Assembly: GCA_022703445.1 (NCBI GenBank)
Contig: JAKLDR010000041.1
Location: forward strand, 1-34,995
Origin: Planctomycetota bacterium
Lineage (GTDB): Bacteria > Planctomycetota > SZUA-567 > JAKLDR01
Length of the DNA: 34,995 nucleotides
Direction of reading: 5' to 3'
Position numbers and translations under genes: made by a program. How positions within the stretch are numbered: the stretch's first letter is position 1; each line of letters starts with the position of its first letter. The notes under the pieces were generated by a model, which saw nothing but the letters and a program-made list of their open reading frames with translations, was not told the DNA's origin and made no database searches. Positions 31,057-34,995 of the stretch are shown piece after piece.

Positions 31057-32000
31057 ACGTGGACAAGATGCGCCTGGTTGCCGGCAACGCGCACCCCGAG
31101 CTCGCCCGGGCCATCTCGCACCACCTCGGCCAGCCGTTGACCGAGACGGAGGTCAGCCACTTCCCGGACGGCGAGAGCAAGGTGCGCATCCTCGAGGACG
31201 TCCGCGGCAAGGACTGCTTCGTCATCCAGCCGACCTGCCCGCCGGTCAACGAGCACCTGCTCGAGCTGCTGATCATCATCGACGCCCTGCGCAGGGCCTC
31301 GGCCAAGCGCATCACCGCGGTCATGCCCTACTTCGGCTATGCCCGGCAGGACCGCAAGCACGAGGGCCGGGTGCCGATCACCGCCAAGCTGGTGGCCAAC
31401 CTGCTCTCCACCGCGGGCATCGACCGGCTGCTGGCCATGGACCTGCACGCCTCGCAGATCCAGGGGTTCTTCGACATCCCGGTGGACCACCTGCTGGCCA
31501 CGCCGGTGATGATCCGCTACATCCACGACATCGGCCTGCCCCTGGACAACCTGGTGGTCATGGCGCCCGATCCGGGCCGCCTCAAGACCGCCAACGCCTT
31601 CGCCAAGCGCCTCAACGCCAGCCTGGCCCTGGTCGACAAGCGCCGCACCGGCGACGCGGAGGTCGAGTGCGGCTACGTGATCGGCGAGGTCAAGGGCAAG
31701 GACGCGGTCATCGTCGACGACATGATCACCACCGCCGGGACCATCAGCCAGGCCATCAAGGTCTGCCGGAACGCGGGGGTCCGCTCGGTGCGGGCCATGG
31801 TCACCCACGGGGTGTTCTGCGGTCCGGCCTGCGAGCGGCTGCGCGCCGCCGGGGCCGACGAGGTGGTGGTGACCGACACGATCCCGCGCCACGGCGAGGT
31901 AGCGGGGATCAAGCTCAAGGTGCTTTCGGTGGCGGGCCTGCTCGGCGAGGCCATCCGCAGGATCCGCAAGGACGAGTCGCTCAGCCGGCTCTTCGTTTAG
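31053..32000 (+). CDS. prs: Ribose-phosphate pyrophosphokinase (PRPP synthetase)
   Basis: Prs transfers pyrophosphate from ATP to ribose 5-phosphate to form PRPP for nucleotide, His and Trp synthesis. The 315-residue protein has the class I signatures: FPDGESKVRI, YFGYARQDRK, DLHASQIQGFF and the PRPP-binding loop AVIVDDMITTAGT. Length is typical. GTG 31053 overlaps the GlmU-like stop by four bases, with GGAGG just upstream; GTG 31059 is an alternative. It supplies the second gene of the conserved glmU-prs-ctc-pth order. Confidence 0.95.
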   Translation: MNVDKMRLVAGNAHPELARAISHHLGQPLTETEVSHFPDGESKVRILEDVRGKDCFVIQPTCPPVNEHLLELLIIIDALRRASAKRITAVMPYFGYARQDRKHEGRVPITAKLVANLLSTAGIDRLLAMDLHASQIQGFFDIPVDHLLATPVMIRYIHDIGLPLDNLVVMAPDPGRLKTANAFAKRLNASLALVDKRRTGDAEVECGYVIGEVKGKDAVIVDDMITTAGTISQAIKVCRNAGVRSVRAMVTHGVFCGPACERLRAAGADEVVVTDTIPRHGEVAGIKLKVLSVAGLLGEAIRRIRKDESLSRLFV

Positions 32001-32036
32001 GGTGCGGCCCGGGGCCGCGATAAGGAGTCCAAGCTC

Positions 32037-32774
32037 ATGGCTAAGAAATTCACGGTTCTCAAGGCAGCCGTCCGCTCCGCGGCGGGGACCAGTCCGTCCC
32101 GCGGCCTGCGCGGCAAGGGGCTGGTGCCGGCGGTGCTCTACGGCGCCGGGCGCAAGACGTCCAGCATCCAGATGGACCGCGCGGTGCTCGAGGCGGCCCT
32201 GGCCCACGGCGACCGCCTGGTCACCCTGAGCATCGAGGGCGCCGACCCGGCCGAGCGCCAGGCGATGATCAAGGATATCCAGTACGCGCCGGTCAGCCAC
32301 CGGCCCATCCACGCCGACTTCCAGGAGGTCCGCGCCGACCAGACCATCGTGGTCAAGGTCAAGGTCCTGCTGCGCGGCACGCCCGCCGGGGCGGCCTCCG
32401 GCGGCGTGACCAACGCGGTGATCCGCGAGCTCGAGGTGGAGTGTCTGCCGGTGAACATCCCGGAGGAGATCCGCCTGGACATCTCCGCGCTGGCCATCGG
32501 CGACGTGATCCGCGCCCGGGAAGTCAAGCTCCCGGCCGAGGTCAAGCTGGCCACCGCCGCGGAGGCGGTGGTGGTGGCGGTCGAGGCGCCGCGCACCGAG
32601 AAGGACCTGGAGGCCGCCGTGGCCGTCGAGGGCGCCGCCGGGCCGGAAGTGCTCACCGCCAAGAAGGAGGAGGCCGAGGGCGAAGCCGCCGAGGGTGCCG
32701 CCCCCGCGGCTCCGGCCGCCGCCGAGAAGGCCGCCGAGGCCAAGAAGCCCGAGGCCAAGGAGGAGAAGAAGTAG
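32037..32774 (+). CDS. rplY: Large-subunit ribosomal protein L25 (Ctc type)
   Basis: Binds 5S rRNA in the 50S subunit. The 245-residue protein is the long Ctc/TL5 form: the N-terminal L25 beta domain (about 1-92; RGLRGKGLVPAVLYG and HRPIHADFQEV) and the C-terminal TL5 domain (about 95-185), followed by an Ala/Glu/Lys-rich tail of about 60 residues that is low complexity. ATG with AAGGAG ten bases upstream. In Bacillus the homologue is a general-stress protein, and this position between prs and pth is conserved. Confidence 0.95.
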   Translation: MAKKFTVLKAAVRSAAGTSPSRGLRGKGLVPAVLYGAGRKTSSIQMDRAVLEAALAHGDRLVTLSIEGADPAERQAMIKDIQYAPVSHRPIHADFQEVRADQTIVVKVKVLLRGTPAGAASGGVTNAVIRELEVECLPVNIPEEIRLDISALAIGDVIRAREVKLPAEVKLATAAEAVVVAVEAPRTEKDLEAAVAVEGAAGPEVLTAKKEEAEGEAAEGAAPAAPAAAEKAAEAKKPEAKEEKK

Positions 32775-32801
32775 GCTGCCGGGCGGGAAGGGAGCCGCCG
32801 C

Positions 32802-33404
32802 GTGCTGGCCGTGCTGGGCCTGGGCAACCCCGGGGACGAGTACCGGGACACCCGCCACAACGTCGGGTTCCGGGTGGTCGAGCGTCTGGCCGGGGAGCTT
32901 GGCGAGAGGGTCGAGAAGCAGCGCTTCCGCGCCTTGGTCGCCGAGGCCCGCCTGGGCGCGGAGAAGGTCCTGCTGGCCTGCCCGCAGACCTTCATGAACG
33001 AGTCGGGACGCTCGGCGCGGGCGGTGGTCGACTTCTACGGGCTCGAGCCTCGGGCGCTGCTGGTGGTCTGCGACGACTTCCACCTGCCGCTCGGCCGGCT
33101 GCGGGTCCGCTCCGGGGGGTCGTCCGGGGGCCACAACGGGCTGGAGTCGGTCATGAGGGAGCTGGGCACGCCGGAGTTCCCGCGCCTGCGCCTGGGCATC
33201 GGCGAGTGCCGGGGAAGTTCGGTCAACTACGTCCTGGGACGTTTCAGCAAGTCGGACGAGACACAGATCGGTCCGGCCGTAGAGAGGGCGGCGAGCGCCG
33301 TCCGGGTCTGGGCCGAGGAGGGGTTGGAAGCCTGCATGAACCGGTTCAATGCGGCCCCGACGGAGGGGTCTGCCGGGCCGGTCAAATCGGAGGGAGGAAC
33401 TTGA
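32802..33404 (+). CDS. pth: Peptidyl-tRNA hydrolase
   Basis: Releases tRNA from peptidyl-tRNAs dropped by the ribosome. The 200-residue protein has LGLGNPGDEYRDTRHNVGF with catalytic His19 and Asn9, FMNESGRSA, the catalytic Asp in VVCDDFHLP, and GGSSGGHNGLESV. GTG start with GGGAGCC upstream. Its stop overlaps the TTG start of rpsF by four bases, coupling it to the ribosomal genes. Confidence 0.95.
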   Translation: MLAVLGLGNPGDEYRDTRHNVGFRVVERLAGELGERVEKQRFRALVAEARLGAEKVLLACPQTFMNESGRSARAVVDFYGLEPRALLVVCDDFHLPLGRLRVRSGGSSGGHNGLESVMRELGTPEFPRLRLGIGECRGSSVNYVLGRFSKSDETQIGPAVERAASAVRVWAEEGLEACMNRFNAAPTEGSAGPVKSEGGT

Positions 33405-33889
33405 AGCTCTACGAAGCCATGTTTGTGGTGGACAGCAACCGCGCCAGACAGGATCACGCCAAGGTGATCGAGGAACTCCGCGCGGTCATCGAGAAGGGCG
33501 GCGGCCAGGTGGTCAACTGCGACCGCTGGGACGAGCGCAAGCTCGCCTACCCCATCGCCAAGCGGCGCCGGGGCACCTACTACCTGGCGCACTTCAACGC
33601 CGAGGGCGACTCCATCGTCAAGGTCCAGCGCGCCGCGGAGCTCAGCGAGACCTCGCTGCGCGTGCTGATCACCGTCGACGAGGACGGCGAGGCCTTCCCG
33701 GTCTTCGCGGTGGAGCCGGAGGAGGAGGGTTTCGGACACGGCGACCGCGAGGGCCGCGACCGCGATGGCGGCCGTGACCGCGACCGCGGCGACCGGCCGG
33801 ACCGCGGCGGCTTCCGCGAGAACCGCCCGCCGCGCGACGGCATGGCCCGTCCGATGGCCGCCGGCGGCGCAGGGGCGCCCGCCCAGTAA
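33401..33889 (+). CDS. rpsF: Small-subunit ribosomal protein S6 with Arg/Asp/Gly-rich tail
   Basis: S6 pairs with S18 on the 30S platform. Residues 1-97 are the normal S6 domain (MKLYEAMFVVD, DRWDERKLAYPI, GTYYLAHFNAEG). From about 110 to 162 a tail rich in Asp, Arg and Gly follows (repeating DRD/RGD units), longer than in most bacteria and likely disordered. The TTG start at 33401 is chosen because AGGGAGGAAC precedes it and the open frame further upstream is the shadow of rplY and pth. It lies before ssb and rpsR in the classical rpsF-ssb-rpsR order. Confidence 0.93.
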   Translation: MKLYEAMFVVDSNRARQDHAKVIEELRAVIEKGGGQVVNCDRWDERKLAYPIAKRRRGTYYLAHFNAEGDSIVKVQRAAELSETSLRVLITVDEDGEAFPVFAVEPEEEGFGHGDREGRDRDGGRDRDRGDRPDRGGFRENRPPRDGMARPMAAGGAGAPAQ

Positions 33890-33916
33890 CCCCGGCCCGA
33901 AGACAGGAGGCGAACC

Positions 33917-34420
33917 GTGCCCAATCTCAACCGGGTTTTCCTGATGGGCAACCTCACGCGCGACCCGGAGATCCGCTACACGCCCAGCGGCATGGCCGTG
34001 GCCAGCTTCGGCCTGGCCGTCAACCGCAAGTGGCGCGACAAGGGCAGCGGAGAGATGCGCGAGGAGACCACATTCGTCGACGTGGACGTCTGGGGCCGGC
34101 AGGCCGAACTGGCCGGGCAGTACCTGGCCAAGGGCCGGCCGCTCTTCCTGGAGGGGCGCCTCAAGCTCGACAGCTGGGAGGACCGCGCCACCGGGCAGAA
34201 GCGCTCCAAGCTCAAGGTGGTCGGCGAGAACTTCCAGTTCCTGGGCACCCGCGACGCCGGCGCCGCCGGCGGCGGGGGCGCTCCGGCCCGTCCGGCCGGG
34301 GCCGCCGGAGCCAGACCGGCCCGCCCGGCCGCCCCCGGCAAGGCGCCGGCGGGCGACGCCCCCGAGCCTCCGGATGGCGCGGAGGAGAACTTCGAGGCCA
34401 GCGAGGACATTCCGTTCTGA
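33917..34420 (+). CDS. ssb: Single-stranded DNA-binding protein
   Basis: Protects single-stranded DNA and recruits replication and repair partners. The 167-residue protein has an OB fold at 1-110 (NRVFLMGNLTRDPEIRYTPSG, TTFVDVDVWGRQAE), a Gly/Ala/Pro-rich linker, and the acidic tip ending EDIPF. GTG 33917 follows AGGAGG. It lies between rpsF and rpsR as in many bacteria, which suggests co-expression with the ribosomal proteins. Confidence 0.96.
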   Translation: MPNLNRVFLMGNLTRDPEIRYTPSGMAVASFGLAVNRKWRDKGSGEMREETTFVDVDVWGRQAELAGQYLAKGRPLFLEGRLKLDSWEDRATGQKRSKLKVVGENFQFLGTRDAGAAGGGGAPARPAGAAGARPARPAAPGKAPAGDAPEPPDGAEENFEASEDIPF

Positions 34421-34461
34421 GGATTTGAGGGCCGGTTCCCGGCCCGGGAGGATCAGCGATC

Positions 34462-34842
34462 GTGGCGTTCTTCAAGAAGAAGGTCGGCAAGTTCAAGAAG
34501 AAGGACAAGAAGAAGCTCCCGCCCAAGAAGAACCAGTGCCGCTTCTGCCGGCGCGGCAAGAAGCCGGCCGAAGGCGCGCCCGGGGCTCCGGCGGTTCCGG
34601 CGGTCCCCGCGGCTCCCGCGGTCCCGTCGGCGACCGGGCCGACCACCGTGCCCACCCTGCCGCCGCTCGAGCCCGCGCGCGTGGACTACAAGGACATCCG
34701 CACGCTGCAGAAGCTGTGCACCTCGCAGGGCAAGCTTTTCTCGCGCAAGCGTTCCGGCAACTGCGCCAAGCATCAGCGCCAGTTCCGTCAGGCCGCCAAG
34801 CGCGCCCGTTTCCTGGCGCTCCTGCCGTACATCGGCAGGTGA
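34462..34842 (+). CDS. rpsR: Small-subunit ribosomal protein S18 with an Ala/Pro-rich insert
   Basis: S18 binds 16S rRNA next to S6. The 126-residue product is much longer than the usual 70-90. After a Lys-rich N terminus comes the metal-type pair CRFC (about 30-33), then an insert of about 37 residues with repeating [10 protein letters not shown] units (about 38-72), and then the ordinary core [22 protein letters not shown] and [11 protein letters not shown]. Cys at LC and NC could complete a zinc site with CRFC, as in Zn-type S18 proteins. GTG 34462 follows GGGAGGA nine bases upstream. Confidence 0.93.
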   Translation: MAFFKKKVGKFKKKDKKKLPPKKNQCRFCRRGKKPAEGAPGAPAVPAVPAAPAVPSATGPTTVPTLPPLEPARVDYKDIRTLQKLCTSQGKLFSRKRSGNCAKHQRQFRQAAKRARFLALLPYIGR

Positions 34843-34855
34843 GGGGAGATCTAAC

Positions 34856-34995
34856 GTGAAAGTCATACTCAGAAGCGACGTCGATAAGCTCGGCAAGGTC
34901 GGCGAGGTGCTGGAGGTGGCCGACGGCTACGCCCGCAACTTCCTGCTGCCCCGGAAGCTGGCCCTGGTGTCCACGCCCGACAACGAGCGCCGGAT
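34856..34995 (+). CDS. rplI: Large-subunit ribosomal protein L9 (partial, runs off the window)
   Basis: The first 46 codons match the L9 N-terminal domain: [18 protein letters not shown], then [14 protein letters not shown], the rRNA-binding segment. The GTG start follows GGGGAG nine bases upstream and lies 13 bases after rpsR. The 3' end is outside the window. Confidence 0.93.
   Translation, partial: MKVILRSDVDKLGKVGEVLEVADGYARNFLLPRKLALVSTPDNERR

Overview
The window is a very GC-rich (roughly 70% by eye) bacterial chromosome segment with about 31 tightly packed genes on both strands. It shows no tRNA, rRNA, CRISPR array or recognisable transposase. The organism is most likely a member of the Planctomycetota or a close PVC relative. 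This is inference. It rests on two small Cys-containing conserved proteins (1755-2616) that I associate with planctomycetes, on many HEAT/LysM/PDZ envelope proteins, on heavy use of GTG and TTG starts, and on the gene order prs-rplY-pth-rpsF-ssb-rpsR-rplI. There is no marker sequence that settles the taxon.

Layout. 203-2616: a lipoprotein MsrB-MsrA fusion, then three Cys-rich (probably zinc-binding) small proteins, the first behind a near-consensus sigma-70 promoter. 2613-8940: a mostly coupled run of an ArnT-like GT-C glycosyltransferase, an amidohydrolase, a 47-residue basic protein, a 679-residue protein of unknown family, and PgpA. 8975-12955: a signalling cassette of a GAF-like/GGDEF diguanylate cyclase, a membrane HAMP-SpoIIE phosphatase, an RsbW-type kinase and a STAS antagonist. 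13084-14644: a DUF523 protein and an isolated lower-GC secreted protein. 14711-19734 (minus strand): a GH94-like phosphorylase, a HAD hydrolase and a protein resembling deoxyhypusine synthase, in one operon. 19969-22910: a lipoprotein HtrA-like protease with four PDZ-like modules, followed by a paralogue that has lost its catalytic residues. 22998-28098 (minus strand): galactokinase and two overlapping HEAT-repeat envelope proteins. 28402-34995: ilvD, then a translation/nucleotide cluster of a GlmU-like uridylyltransferase, prs, rplY/ctc, pth, rpsF, ssb, rpsR and the start of rplI.

The most unusual signal is a set of short palindromic elements whose arms are built from degenerate heptanucleotide repeats. 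Three copies use TTCGGCT-type heptads (3531-3630, 30091-30164, 30646-30720) and one uses GGTTGCT heptads (12959-13078). Two TTCGGCT copies lie in frame inside real genes (the GT-C transferase and the GlmU-like gene), in the same reading phase, adding about 33 residues at predicted loops. Both consensus heptads are free of stop codons in all six frames. The two intergenic copies carry heptad variants that create stops. This resembles the Rickettsia palindromic elements that insert into coding genes, but with a different, heptad-based architecture.

Other points worth attention are the inactive HtrA paralogue beside the active one, an Ala/Pro-rich insert in ribosomal protein S18, the GH94/HAD/DHS-like operon, and a GlmU-like protein without an acetyltransferase domain.
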